54,239 nt of DNA from Fibrobacter sp. (GTDB lineage Bacteria > Fibrobacterota > Fibrobacteria > Fibrobacterales > Fibrobacteraceae). The position numbers were made by a program, and so were the translations under genes. The stretch spans positions 1 through 54,239 of the forward strand of contig JAGAAW010000094.1 of assembly GCA_017615055.1 (NCBI GenBank), written 5' to 3'. The notes below the pieces were generated by a model. The model made no database searches and was not told the origin of the DNA. It worked only from the letters and a program-made list of their open reading frames with translations. Below, piece after piece: positions 25,545-34,503 of this stretch. How positions within the stretch are numbered: position 1 is the stretch's first letter; each line of letters starts with the position of its first letter.

Positions 25545-27742
25545 AACGTCTGGGTGCCTTGTTCTTGATTCTTGCGGGAATCCCTTGGGCGAAGGGAACT
25601 CCGACGGTGCATTTTTGCGTCCAGCATTTTTCGAAGGACGAAAACAGCTACGAAATGGTTGTCCGGCCCGTAGGGGAAGTTGTTGCCGATGGAAAATGGA
25701 AATGGCCCGATTCGCTTGCGTGCGGCAATGCTTTCTGGAAAAACGGCATTACGCTGGAATATAAGGGCGAACGGATTGAATTCAAGGGCGATTACAAGGA
25801 TGTTCCTAGAGAGAATGCCTGCAAGGTCTGTACGGATGAAACGCGCCTGCAGAACAAGGCGGTTCCGGCACCGTCTATAGATAAATTGAGCGCTTACGAG
25901 TATTACACCTCGCACGAAATTTCCGAGAAAAACGAACGCCCAATCGAGAAGTCCTTTGTCGAGGGACTTTATGGGAAAAAGTTAAAGGTGGAATGGAATA
26001 GTTCGCTTTCGTGCTCGTGCCCCAAGTACGAAGTTTCTACCCTGAAAACGAAGTTGAATGTGTTGATTGACGGGGAATGCGCGCGCACTGCCGCAGATTC
26101 GGCGATTGTCGATGATGAGGGCGAATGGCTTGGAGGAGGTTGTTCCTGTTCCGGGGGTGAGAGATGCGTTTCAGAAGTCGATGTGAAAGAGACGAAAAAG
26201 GATACGGTGCCTGCGCCGGGGGTATTTTCCTGCTATTCTTTTTACTCGACCTACGAGCACCCGGAAGTGAAATATTACGGAAGTTCTAAACTGATGAATA
26301 TGGATGGACGTCCCGAGGGGCGTGGCACGAACTTGGGGTGCTTCAATATCCGGGATGAAAACTACCTGGTGCTGGGTTCTAACGTGCCTGCTCAAATCCA
26401 TTCCGCTTTTGATGACGAGAATTATAATTATTGCTACGACAGCGTGAAGAATCTCAAACAAAAGAAACGTCTAGAGACTCCGTTCTATTCTTGCCTTGGA
26501 AGCAAGTCGTCGCCGAAGGGATGCCTTCCAAGGGAAAAAGGAATTGATCTCGTATTTGATTCGAAGGGGAAATATACCGGTTGGGAATACGATGGCGAAG
26601 AAATGAAGGACGTCTTGTTGCCGGCGAACGTTTCGGAAAAGGTTCTGGCTGAAATCGGCAATGATGCCGCCCGGAAGACGGCTGGCATGGCGTTCTATTG
26701 CGGGGAAACGAGGGTCGGTTACAAAAAGTTCGGGCGGAACCAGTTGCATTCGCTGAAAGATGCGCTTGACGAATGCAATGCGAGAACGGATTTGGACGTG
26801 TGTAGCGCTATACGCGCAGGGAAGGATTCGGCTTTGGCCGCGGAGGCCCTGCGCCAAAAAGAATGGGAAGAAAAGCACCGCAAAGAAGTCGAAGAACTGG
26901 AAAAAAAGAAGAAGGCTTTCTACGATAGTGTGGAGGTTACCAAGAAACGATTGGAAAAGGACTCTGCATTTATCAAACTGAACCAGGCCTACGCAATTTT
27001 CAAGCGCTATGAAAAATTGAAGTACTGGGATTTGGATGGCAAGGAGATTGCCAATCCGGATTCGGTCCATCCCCTTGAAATTGCAAAATATAAATGGGTC
27101 GTAGGTATAGAGGATTCGGTAAAAAAAGCAAAGGTGATGGATTCCATCAAGACGTTGAATCGCCCGTTTTTTGAACGGATTCATAAACGGTCCGAAGCCA
27201 TTTGCAAGGGCCGGCCCGCAAAGAAAGGTGTCCTGAAGGAATTGAATGACATACTTCTGGCGTGGTACAAAAAAGATGGCGGAAAAGAATATTTTGTTGA
27301 AAATAGGTCTGTTTCGTATAGGACGAAGCCCTGTGAAATTGACCAGGAATTTTTGAAAAAATACGGCCAAGTGGTGGAGAAAGACTGCAAATATGTAACA
27401 GTCGACACCTTCTGCGTCGATACGAAGGATGCGGATTTCAAGAGGTTGTTCTTGTCAGGTGACGATTGGGATGCCCTTGATGTGTTTTCGGGTTGTGACC
27501 GCTGGACAGGGACCATGAAGAATGATGAAGACCGGTACAACAAGACGGAATTCATGCCGATAGAAATCAGTTTGAATTCTTATGACATGTGTTTTGATTA
27601 TGGCGCGGAGGGGCTTGGCGCCATTTACTTGGATTTAGAGCATGGGGTGGCGACCGCATCTTGGAACTGTCTTGTGCACCACTTCAAAAAGGTCAATGGC
27701 GTCTGGAAATATGATGACACGTCCGTGACATGCTGGCACTAA
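25541..27742 (+). CDS. Exported cysteine-containing protein, unrecognised family (tandem paralogue B)
   Basis: A 733-residue protein; the start MKRLGALFLILAGIPWAKG gives a signal peptide, and an earlier in-frame start lies inside the previous gene. It shares with its neighbour the unit LYGKKLKVEWNSSLSC...KLNVLIDGECAR. The middle holds a charged helical region (EKHRKEVEELEKKKKAFY) likely to be a coiled coil. The C-terminus has a run of cysteine-containing segments (VEKDCKYVTVDTFCVD, SGCDRWTGTM, MCFDYGAEG). No known domain is recognised. The two proteins probably work together in the envelope; the function is unknown. AT-rich compared with the flanking operons. Confidence 0.6.
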   Translation: MKRLGALFLILAGIPWAKGTPTVHFCVQHFSKDENSYEMVVRPVGEVVADGKWKWPDSLACGNAFWKNGITLEYKGERIEFKGDYKDVPRENACKVCTDETRLQNKAVPAPSIDKLSAYEYYTSHEISEKNERPIEKSFVEGLYGKKLKVEWNSSLSCSCPKYEVSTLKTKLNVLIDGECARTAADSAIVDDEGEWLGGGCSCSGGERCVSEVDVKETKKDTVPAPGVFSCYSFYSTYEHPEVKYYGSSKLMNMDGRPEGRGTNLGCFNIRDENYLVLGSNVPAQIHSAFDDENYNYCYDSVKNLKQKKRLETPFYSCLGSKSSPKGCLPREKGIDLVFDSKGKYTGWEYDGEEMKDVLLPANVSEKVLAEIGNDAARKTAGMAFYCGETRVGYKKFGRNQLHSLKDALDECNARTDLDVCSAIRAGKDSALAAEALRQKEWEEKHRKEVEELEKKKKAFYDSVEVTKKRLEKDSAFIKLNQAYAIFKRYEKLKYWDLDGKEIANPDSVHPLEIAKYKWVVGIEDSVKKAKVMDSIKTLNRPFFERIHKRSEAICKGRPAKKGVLKELNDILLAWYKKDGGKEYFVENRSVSYRTKPCEIDQEFLKKYGQVVEKDCKYVTVDTFCVDTKDADFKRLFLSGDDWDALDVFSGCDRWTGTMKNDEDRYNKTEFMPIEISLNSYDMCFDYGAEGLGAIYLDLEHGVATASWNCLVHHFKKVNGVWKYDDTSVTCWH

Positions 27743-27811
27743 AACTGCCGTTATTGGTGTTTTTATTGATATTTGGCCGCCGCCACCATTGTTTGTAAAC
27801 GCGAATTTAAG

Positions 27812-27819
27812 TATCTTTG
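27812..27819 (+). promoter_or_regulatory. -7 box (TATCTTTG) 4 nt before a start codon
   Basis: An exact TAnnTTTG match with TTTG at 27792-27795, 16 nt upstream, as a -33 candidate. GGCT separates it from the ATG at 27824. It would drive the isoprenoid-pyrF operon. Confidence 0.55.
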
Positions 27820-27823
27820 GGCT

Positions 27824-28711
27824 ATGGAAAATCTTGAAAAGGAATCTGCCGTCGCGCAGGAATACCTTGCCCGTGTGGCAAAGGAAGCGGAAGCGAAGTT
27901 TGATGAGCATCTTCCGCCCGAAAATGTGACTCCGTGCCGTTTGCACGAGGCTATGCGCTATTCGATGTTTGCTGGCGGCAAGCGCCTGCGCCCCGCCCTG
28001 GTCAAGGCGACCTTTGACATGTTCGGTGGCAAGGGCGACAAGGTGTGGCTCGCGACAAGTGCGCTCGAGATGCTCCACACGTTCAGCCTTATCCACGATG
28101 ACCTCCCTTGTGTCGATAACGACGACTACCGCCGTGGAAAGCTCACGAACCACAAGAAGTATGGCGAGTCTACCGCGGTGATGGCGGGCGATGCCCTTTG
28201 CGTACTCGCGTTTGAACTGATGGGCCGTGCGGGTGATGCCCGTGCAATCCAGGTGCTTGCCCACCTGCTGGGTACCTACGGCATGATCGGTGGCGAGATG
28301 ACCGATATCGAGTGCGAGGGCAAGACGGTTGACCTCGAGACGGTCGACTACATCCACTACCACAAGACTGCAGCCCTTATCGAAGCCGCACTCCAGGTGG
28401 GTGCTATGCTCGCCGGCGCCGACGACAAGTCGATTACCGCTATCCGCAACTACGGCCGTTCCATCGGTCTTGCGTTCCAGATTGTGGACGACATCCTGGA
28501 TATCGTCTCCACGACGGAGGAACTGGGCAAGGATGCCGGTTCCGATATCGAGAAGGGCAAGGCGACTTACCCCTCCATCGTCGGGCTCGAAAAATCCCGC
28601 GAACGCGCCCACGAACTCTACGAGGAATCGCTCAAGGCGCTTGAAGGCCTCGAGGGCGACACCTCCATCCTCCGCTCTATTGCCGCATTCATCATTACCC
28701 GGGTCAAGTAA
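27824..28711 (+). CDS. ispA: Polyprenyl (farnesyl/geranylgeranyl) diphosphate synthase
   Basis: A 295-residue IspA-type prenyltransferase that condenses isopentenyl diphosphate with allylic diphosphates. The first aspartate-rich motif is IHDDLPCVDNDDYRRG and the second is FQIVDDILDIV. GGKRLRPAL supplies basic diphosphate-binding residues, and the KATYPSIVGL segment near the C-terminus is typical. The length is normal. Chain length cannot be set from the sequence alone, though the DDLPxxDNDDxRRG form is usual for short-chain (C15-C20) enzymes. ATG 27824 is chosen because it follows the -7 box and begins the conserved protein; the earlier in-frame start lies upstream of the promoter. dxs follows with the stop and start sharing one base. 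Confidence 0.9.
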   Translation: MENLEKESAVAQEYLARVAKEAEAKFDEHLPPENVTPCRLHEAMRYSMFAGGKRLRPALVKATFDMFGGKGDKVWLATSALEMLHTFSLIHDDLPCVDNDDYRRGKLTNHKKYGESTAVMAGDALCVLAFELMGRAGDARAIQVLAHLLGTYGMIGGEMTDIECEGKTVDLETVDYIHYHKTAALIEAALQVGAMLAGADDKSITAIRNYGRSIGLAFQIVDDILDIVSTTEELGKDAGSDIEKGKATYPSIVGLEKSRERAHELYEESLKALEGLEGDTSILRSIAAFIITRVK

Positions 28712-30579
28712 TGGAACTTAAGGACGTAAAGTCTCCCCAGGACATTAAGCATTGTTCCGTCGAGGAACTGAACTGCCTTGCGAAGCAGGTGCGCGATACG
28801 ATTATCGGGCAGGTTTCTAAGCACGGCGGGCACTTGGCTTCTAGCCTGGGTGTCGTGGAACTCACGCTTGCGCTGCACTACGTATTCAACGCTCCCGAAG
28901 ACAAGATTGTCTGGGACGTGGGTCACCAGGCGTACGTACACAAACTATTGACGGGCCGATACGACCGGTTCGAGACGCTCCGCCAGCAGGGCGGCATTTC
29001 GGGCTTTTTGAAGCGTAACGAGAGCGAGTACGACTGCTTTGGTGCGGGTCATGCGACTACGTCCATCTCTGCGGCTCTCGGCTTTGCAGTAGCGCGTAAC
29101 CACTTTAACCGCAAGAACAACGTGGTGGCTGTCATCGGTGACGGTTCCATGACCGGCGGTATGGCATTCGAGGCCCTGAACAACGCGGGCATCTCGAAGC
29201 AGAACATGACCATCATCCTGAACGATAACAGGATGAGCATCGCCCCGAACGTGGGCGGGTTCAGCAAGTACCTGAACCGCGTGATTTCGGACCCGGTCTA
29301 CAACAAGATGCGTTCGGACCTGGACCGCCTGATGAAACGTGTGCCCGGCATTCTCGGGAGCCGTTTCCGCGACCTCTTCTTGCAGGTGGAATCTGCCGCG
29401 AAGAACGCGGTGAAGCCCGGCGCCTTCTTCGAAGACATGGGCATACGCTACTTTGGCCCCATCGACGGTCACGACATCAACGAACTTATCATGATTCTCG
29501 AGCGAGTGAAGTCGCAGCCCGGCCCGTGCATCGTGCACGTGCTTACCGAGAAGGGCCGCGGTCTCGATGCCGCCGAGAAGAACCCGACCAAGTTCCACGG
29601 TACGGGGCCGTTCGACCCCGAGAGCGGGCTTCCGCTTTCTCCGGGCAGCCCGAACCCCTCGCTTACGAGCGTGTTCGGCAAGACTCTCCTGGAACTTGCG
29701 AAGAAGGACAACCGCATCATGGGCATTACTGCCGCGATGCCTACGGGCTGCGGCATGGACATTGTCGCGAAGGAACTGCCCGACCGCGTGATAGACGTGG
29801 GCATTGCGGAAGAACACGCGGTGACGTTTGCCGCTGGCCTTGCCTGCGATGGCGTCGTGCCCGTGGTCGCAATCTACTCGAGCTTCATGCAGCGTGCCTA
29901 TGACCAGATTATGCACGATATCGCGCTCCAGAACCTGCATGTGGTGCTGGTGCTCGACCGTGCTGGACTTGTGGGCGCCGACGGCCCTACGCACCATGGT
30001 GCGTACGACCTTTCGTTCCTGCGTACGGTGCCGGGGCTTACGCTCATGGCGCCCAGCAACGAGAACGAACTCAGGGATATGATAACTGCCTCCATCGACA
30101 TGGAAGGCCCTGTCGCTATCCGCTATCCCCGCGGGACGGCTCTTGCCGAAACGCTCCTCCCGCCTGCAGGCCCCTTCGACGCGAAACTCCCGAAGGTGCT
30201 CGAGCAGGGTAGGGATATCCTGCTCCTCGGGGCAGGCTTCATGACAAACGAACTCAAGAAGACTGCGAAGGTCCTTAAAGAAAACGGCTACAATCCCACG
30301 CTTGTGGATGCACGAATCATAAAGCCGCTCGATACGGAAACCTACCGCAGCCTGTTCGAAACCCACAAGGTCATTGTCACTCTGGAAGACAATACCCTTA
30401 TCGGCGGATATGGTTCCGCCGTGATGGAACTCATGGCCGATCTCGGAATTACGGACAAGAAGTTGTTCCGCTTCGGGCTGCCGGACCATTTTGTGGAACA
30501 GGGCGAAATCCAGAACCTGTACAAACTCTTGAAAATAGACGGTGAATCCGTCGCCAAGCAATTGATGGAAAGACTATGA
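28711..30579 (+). CDS. dxs: 1-deoxy-D-xylulose-5-phosphate synthase
   Basis: A 622-residue thiamine-diphosphate enzyme that condenses pyruvate and glyceraldehyde 3-phosphate, the entry step of the MEP isoprenoid route. The sequence contains SSLGVVELTLALHYVF, the cofactor-binding VIGDGSMTGGMAFEALNNAG with the later LNDNRMSIAPNVGG, the IAEEHAVTFAAGLAC block with the catalytic Glu, and the C-terminal transketolase domain (GGYGSAVMELMADLGI). The length is normal. Neighbours are ispA upstream (one shared base) and an RNA methyltransferase downstream (ATGA overlap). Confidence 0.95.
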   Translation: MELKDVKSPQDIKHCSVEELNCLAKQVRDTIIGQVSKHGGHLASSLGVVELTLALHYVFNAPEDKIVWDVGHQAYVHKLLTGRYDRFETLRQQGGISGFLKRNESEYDCFGAGHATTSISAALGFAVARNHFNRKNNVVAVIGDGSMTGGMAFEALNNAGISKQNMTIILNDNRMSIAPNVGGFSKYLNRVISDPVYNKMRSDLDRLMKRVPGILGSRFRDLFLQVESAAKNAVKPGAFFEDMGIRYFGPIDGHDINELIMILERVKSQPGPCIVHVLTEKGRGLDAAEKNPTKFHGTGPFDPESGLPLSPGSPNPSLTSVFGKTLLELAKKDNRIMGITAAMPTGCGMDIVAKELPDRVIDVGIAEEHAVTFAAGLACDGVVPVVAIYSSFMQRAYDQIMHDIALQNLHVVLVLDRAGLVGADGPTHHGAYDLSFLRTVPGLTLMAPSNENELRDMITASIDMEGPVAIRYPRGTALAETLLPPAGPFDAKLPKVLEQGRDILLLGAGFMTNELKKTAKVLKENGYNPTLVDARIIKPLDTETYRSLFETHKVIVTLEDNTLIGGYGSAVMELMADLGITDKKLFRFGLPDHFVEQGEIQNLYKLLKIDGESVAKQLMERL

Positions 30580-31820
30580 GCGAAGAAAAGAAGCGCACAG
30601 TGAGAATGACTCTGGACCGCAAGTTCGGGGTAAGCGAGAAGAAGGACGAACGCCGTCCGCGTCGTGATGACGATTCCCGCGAGCAGAAGACTTTCGGCGA
30701 CCGCCCCCGCACCCGCAGGGACGAACGCCCGCGTGGCCTGCGTGAAGACGGCAGCAAGCGCGAAGATTTTGGCAGGCGTGGTGAAGGCGAAGGCCGCTTT
30801 GACCGCGAACGCCGCCCGCGCCGCTTTGGCGACCGCCCGTTTGGCCGTCGCGAAGGTGGACGTTTCGGTGACCGCTTTGGCAAGCGTGGCGACCGCCCGT
30901 TCCGCAAGTTCGACGATGTGGAGAACGCTCCGGTCTACCGCCAGCGCCCCGAGCAGAAGGAGACTGTTGTCGACGAGAATATCGACGAGGCCGCACTCGA
31001 AGCCCGCGCCGCCCAGGCAGAAACTGCCCCGGAAAGCGCCGGCAACCCGCCTTGGTTCCGCAAACTCCTCGCCATCACGACCGAGAAGGGCCGTGAACGC
31101 GAAGGCCGATTCCTTGGCGAAGGCGTGCACGTTGTGGACGAACTTGTCACCAAGCACAGGGAAATCGTCATTGCCGTCTACGTTGCCGAGGACTTCGAGA
31201 ACGAAGCCCTCATCGAGAAGATTAACGACGCCGAGATCACGATTCACGTGCTCGAGGCCGACAAGATGAAGCAGATCTCCTCTACGGTTACCACGCAGGG
31301 GATTATCGCTCACTGCCGCATTGCGAATACCAAGCCTGTATATGAATCCAGCCGCAGCGTGATTACGCTCGTGGATGCCGTGCAGGATCCGGGCAACCTC
31401 GGTACGCTCTTCCGCACGAGCCTCGGCTTCGGTTCCGACGGCATGGTGCTTGGCCGTGGCACGGTGAGCCCGTTCAACCCGAAGGTGGTGCGCGGTTCCT
31501 CGGGAACCTTCCTGCGTGTGCCTTTCGAGTTCGATATCGACCTTATCGACCATATCAACTTCCTGCGTAGCAAGGGCTACACGATTATTGCGACCGACCT
31601 GCATGCAAAGCAGACCCTCCGCGACATTCCCGCCCGCAAGCTCCGCAAGATGGCGTTCCTCGTGGGTAACGAGGGCGCAGGCACCAACCCGTACTTCATC
31701 GAGCTTGCCGACGAGACGGTCAAGATCCCGATGAGCAGCGAGCTTGAATCGCTCAACGTTTCTGTGGCTCACGGCATCCTCAGTTACGAGGCTGCCCAGA
31801 TCCAGGAGGAACTCAAGTAA
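30576..31820 (+). CDS. SpoU/TrmH-family RNA 2'-O-methyltransferase with Arg-rich N-terminal tail
   Basis: A 414-residue protein in two parts. Residues about 1-115 are a low-complexity Arg/Asp/Gly/Glu/Phe tail with RRFGDRPFGRREGGRFGDRF-type repeats. The remainder is a SpoU (SPOUT) methyltransferase: a small substrate-binding region (FLGEGVHVVDELVTKHRE), motif 1 AVQDPGNLGTLFRTSLGFG, motif 2 FLVGNEGAGTNPYF and motif 3 IPMSSELESLNVSVAHGI. These are the knotted SAM-binding motifs that methylate ribose 2'-OH in rRNA or tRNA, as in RlmB. The target is not determinable. The tail is unusual and resembles RGG-type RNA-binding tails. Stop and next start overlap (TAATG). Confidence 0.85.
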   Translation: MSEEKKRTVRMTLDRKFGVSEKKDERRPRRDDDSREQKTFGDRPRTRRDERPRGLREDGSKREDFGRRGEGEGRFDRERRPRRFGDRPFGRREGGRFGDRFGKRGDRPFRKFDDVENAPVYRQRPEQKETVVDENIDEAALEARAAQAETAPESAGNPPWFRKLLAITTEKGREREGRFLGEGVHVVDELVTKHREIVIAVYVAEDFENEALIEKINDAEITIHVLEADKMKQISSTVTTQGIIAHCRIANTKPVYESSRSVITLVDAVQDPGNLGTLFRTSLGFGSDGMVLGRGTVSPFNPKVVRGSSGTFLRVPFEFDIDLIDHINFLRSKGYTIIATDLHAKQTLRDIPARKLRKMAFLVGNEGAGTNPYFIELADETVKIPMSSELESLNVSVAHGILSYEAAQIQEELK

Positions 31821-32707
31821 TGGCGAATTTCCATACACGTCTCGAACAGCGTATTGCCCAGTGCGGCAACCCGGTATGCCTCGGCATGGACCCGGTGCTG
31901 AAACTCATTCCGCTCGAAGGGAGCGCCGAGGAAAAGATCAAGCGCTTTTACCTCGACATCCTGGAATGCGCGCTCAAGCGTAACGTGACGCCCGCGGTGG
32001 TGAAGCCGAACAGCGCGTATTACGAGTGCGTGAGTGTGCAGGCAATGCTCGTGCTGCAGGAACTCATTGCCGCCTACAGGAGCGCGGGAATCCCGGTGAT
32101 TCTCGATGCGAAGCGTGGCGATATCGGCAAGTCGAGTGCGGCATACGCGACCGCTGCCTACGATGTGTATGGTGCCGACGCGGTTACGGTTTCGCCCTGG
32201 ATGGGTGCTGATTCCGTTGGTCCGTTCATCCGCGAGAATTCCGAGAACGGCGCATACGTGCTGCTCCGCACGAGCAACAAGGGTGCGCATGATTTCCAGG
32301 ACATGACCGTGGTGCGCAGCGACGACCCGCGTGACAACGCGCAGGCGTTCTATTCCGTCGCCGACAAGATTATGGAATGGGACGGCTCCCTCGGTTACCT
32401 GGGCGCTGTCGTTGGCGCAACCCACCCCGAAGAACTCGAGCAGATTACCGCCTACACGGTGGCAAAGAAGCACGAGATTCCGTTCCTGATTCCGGGCGTG
32501 TCTATCCCGGGCGTGCCCGGCGGGCAGGGTGGCGATGCGAAGACTGTGCTTACCGCAATCGCGAATGGCGGCGGCAAGCGCAAGTTCCACGTGCTCAACA
32601 GTTCTAGCGGTCTGAATTTCGCATGGCAGCGCAACAACACTCCGGCGAATTTCGCGAATGACTGCATCGATGCCCTCGAAAAGTTGGCCGAGGCCTGCAA
32701 TTTTTAG
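31820..32707 (+). CDS. pyrF: Orotidine 5'-phosphate decarboxylase, subfamily 2
   Basis: A 295-residue (beta/alpha)8 enzyme that decarboxylates OMP to UMP, the last step of de novo pyrimidine synthesis. The N-terminal MDPVLKLIP, the VKPNSAYYE strand and the active-site block ILDAKRGDIGKSSAAYA (Asp-Lys-Asp) match the longer subfamily-2 form. Later ligands lie in TVSPWMGADSVGPF, VGATHPEELEQI and PFLIPGVSIPG. The length is normal. It closes the ispA-dxs-spoU run; linkage to isoprenoid genes is positional, not metabolic. Confidence 0.93.
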   Translation: MANFHTRLEQRIAQCGNPVCLGMDPVLKLIPLEGSAEEKIKRFYLDILECALKRNVTPAVVKPNSAYYECVSVQAMLVLQELIAAYRSAGIPVILDAKRGDIGKSSAAYATAAYDVYGADAVTVSPWMGADSVGPFIRENSENGAYVLLRTSNKGAHDFQDMTVVRSDDPRDNAQAFYSVADKIMEWDGSLGYLGAVVGATHPEELEQITAYTVAKKHEIPFLIPGVSIPGVPGGQGGDAKTVLTAIANGGGKRKFHVLNSSSGLNFAWQRNNTPANFANDCIDALEKLAEACNF

Positions 32708-32774
32708 AATGTGTAATGTGGAATGAGGGATGTGTAATGATTGATTTTCCATTTCACACTTCACATTTCACATT
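32708..32774. repeat. Long imperfect intergenic inverted repeat made of short words
   Basis: The left arm (about 32708-32739) is built from ATGTGTAATG/ATGTGGAATG words. The right arm (about 32750-32774) is CATTTCACACTTCACATTTCACATT, whose complement is a run of near-identical words. Together they form an imperfect long hairpin between pyrF and the next gene. It has no downstream T-run, so it is more like a dispersed palindromic element than a terminator. Confidence 0.5.
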
Positions 32775-32793
32775 GTTTTATCTCTGAGTGTTT

Positions 32794-33657
32794 ATGCGGT
32801 TCCTTGTTCCCATAGTCCTTGCGGTTGCGCTTATCGCGGTGGCCTTCAATTTTGCGAAGCCCCTGCCCGATAAGTTTACCGAGGATTCGTTCTTGCCGAA
32901 GGCTTCTTCGGTAAAGTACCTCGCTGCCGGGAACGATGCCTCGTTTGCGGGGCTCCTGTGGATCAAGGGACTCACCTCGCTGGGCGAGAGCTTCCTTTCG
33001 GGCAAGGAGTACAACCACCTGAGCCATGTGGCGAACCTCTGCACCGAACTCGATAGCCTGTTCTACACGCCTTATTACTTTGTCGGTAGCATTACCCCGA
33101 TAGATACGCAGGACACTACGGACTTTATCGTGATGCGCCGTGCCCTCAAGAACTTTCCTGATCAGTGGCGCCTGGCAGTCGCTTTTGCACTCAGGCTTTC
33201 TAAGGGGCCTTTCCCTAACCCGCGTGCTGCTGCCGACGTGATGCGCCCGTATTTCGATAGCCCCGATACGACTATCCCGCAGCATATCCGCCTGATGTAC
33301 CGCACGTTCGAGCTTGATGCCGAACAGACGGAGACTGCGCTCGAGATGATCATGAACGATGTGATGCAGCCCCGCTTCAAGAAGTTCCGCGAGAGTTTCT
33401 ACAACAAGACTTTCCGCGTGCTAGGGTACCGCGGGGTCAATTCTAGGATGGGTGCCGATTCTACCAAGTACAATGACGTGAAGAACACCATCGATGCTTT
33501 TGCCGATGGGAAGGTCTCTCCGCGTTATGCCTTCGCTCACCTGCTCTCTTTGAAGAAGGTCGAGGAACCCGCAGCCGATACGACTGCGGCAGTTGCCGAA
33601 GAAGCCTCCGTGCCTAAGGCAGAAGAGCCCGCAGCCGATACGACTGCAAATAAGTAA
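32794..33657 (+). CDS. Membrane-anchored helical protein, unknown function
   Basis: A 287-residue protein starting MRFLVPIVLAVALIAVAFNF, a single anchor or uncleaved signal, followed by a helix-rich periplasmic part with TPR-like segments (LASAVKY-type positions are absent; LWIKGLTSLGESFLSG and LTEL-type helices are seen). The C-terminal tail carries a tandem duplication, EEPAADTTA...EEPAADTTAN. A GTG at 32788 would add two residues. TATCTCTG at 32779-32786 lies 7 nt before the ATG and may be the promoter. I do not recognise the family. Confidence 0.5.
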   Translation: MRFLVPIVLAVALIAVAFNFAKPLPDKFTEDSFLPKASSVKYLAAGNDASFAGLLWIKGLTSLGESFLSGKEYNHLSHVANLCTELDSLFYTPYYFVGSITPIDTQDTTDFIVMRRALKNFPDQWRLAVAFALRLSKGPFPNPRAAADVMRPYFDSPDTTIPQHIRLMYRTFELDAEQTETALEMIMNDVMQPRFKKFRESFYNKTFRVLGYRGVNSRMGADSTKYNDVKNTIDAFADGKVSPRYAFAHLLSLKKVEEPAADTTAAVAEEASVPKAEEPAADTTANK

Positions 33658-33661
33658 ATGA

Positions 33662-33728
33662 ACAGGGGCGAAGCCCTGTCCCATAGTGTATTGTGATTAT
33701 AACTGTATGGACCCTCGCTTGCGCGAGG
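33662..33728. terminator. Two hairpins between convergent genes
   Basis: ACAGGG/CCCTGT (33662-33667 with 33674-33679) and CCTCGC/GCGAGG (33713-33718 with 33723-33728) form two stems in the 75-bp gap between convergent stops. The second (CCCTCGCTTGCGCGAGGATGAC) has the wording of a dispersed REP-type palindrome. No long T-run follows. Confidence 0.45.
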
Positions 33729-33732
33729 ATGA

Positions 33733-34503
33733 CTACTCCCCGCAACGTTTCGCGTTGTTCGGGAGACCCATCAGCTCGAATGCGTTCTTGCAGCGGAGCT
33801 TGAGGTCTTCGGCTTCGTCTGCCGGAGTGCTCTTGAGCTGCGAGCGATGGTACAGGATTGTCGCCGTCATGTACGGGACATTTTTCTGGATAGATTTCTT
33901 CTCGGCTTCCTGGTAGAGCGAATCCGCTTCGCCCTTGCCGGCAACGTCTGCCATGCGGGCTGCGGTCCAGACATAAAAGCCGCCCTTCTTATCCGAACGC
34001 TTGCCGACCATCTTCAGAGATTCTTCTGCGTCGTCGGACCTGCGGGATGCCGCCTGTGCAATGGCACATTCAGAAAAGAATGCCGCCTGCAGGGGCTTGT
34101 CGGCCTTCTTTACTGAATCCGCGTCCGCCGATGCGCACATCTTGGTGGTCTCGTCGTACTTTTCCTGCGCGTTGGCAAGCGCTGCCTTCCCTTGCAAGAG
34201 CATCAGGTTGGTGTTCTTGTCAAGAATCTCCTTGCGGACCTGTGCGAGTAGCGAATCGGCGAGCGCGAAGTCCAGACTCATCGTCCGGATCTGTGCCATT
34301 GCCATAAGCACGCGGGCCTCGGAACGCAGGTCCGATTCCTTGCGGCTTGCAAGCAGTGCGCGTTCCAGCTGGCCGTAGCTCTTCGCAATCTTGCCCGCGT
34401 CGAGCGAGCGCTGTGCGCGGTAAGAAAGCACGCCCGATTCGGAGGCGCTTGCGAGGGTTGCGAGCGAGAGGAGTGCCGCTATGCCAAACTTGCGCATTAC
34501 CAT
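33733..34503 (-). CDS. Exported helical (TPR-like) protein
   Basis: A 256-residue protein with signal peptide MRKFGIAALLSLATLASASE. The mature part is almost entirely helical and rich in Ala/Lys/Ser, with TPR-like spacing (ARVLMAMAQIRTMSLDFALA, LLQGKAALANAQEKYDET, AKKSIQKN-type helix ends, FYVWTAARMADVAGKGEADS). The start is either 34503, supported by GGAG 5 nt upstream, or the second ATG at 34497, which forms a TAATG with the MCE stop. Being coupled to an MCE protein suggests a partner in envelope lipid transport, but no homology is recognised. Confidence 0.55.
   Translation of the reverse strand: MVMRKFGIAALLSLATLASASESGVLSYRAQRSLDAGKIAKSYGQLERALLASRKESDLRSEARVLMAMAQIRTMSLDFALADSLLAQVRKEILDKNTNLMLLQGKAALANAQEKYDETTKMCASADADSVKKADKPLQAAFFSECAIAQAASRRSDDAEESLKMVGKRSDKKGGFYVWTAARMADVAGKGEADSLYQEAEKKSIQKNVPYMTATILYHRSQLKSTPADEAEDLKLRCKNAFELMGLPNNAKRCGE

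Noticed and set aside
24390..27742. Recent mobile island
   Set aside because: The two genes are AT-richer than neighbours, but there are no integrase, transposase, tRNA or direct repeats at the edges, so only an older transfer or relaxed codon use can be considered.
33686..33916. Small plus-strand ORF of 76 residues between convergent genes
   Set aside because: It runs from a REP-type palindrome into the antisense of the TPR-like gene, with no ribosome site.
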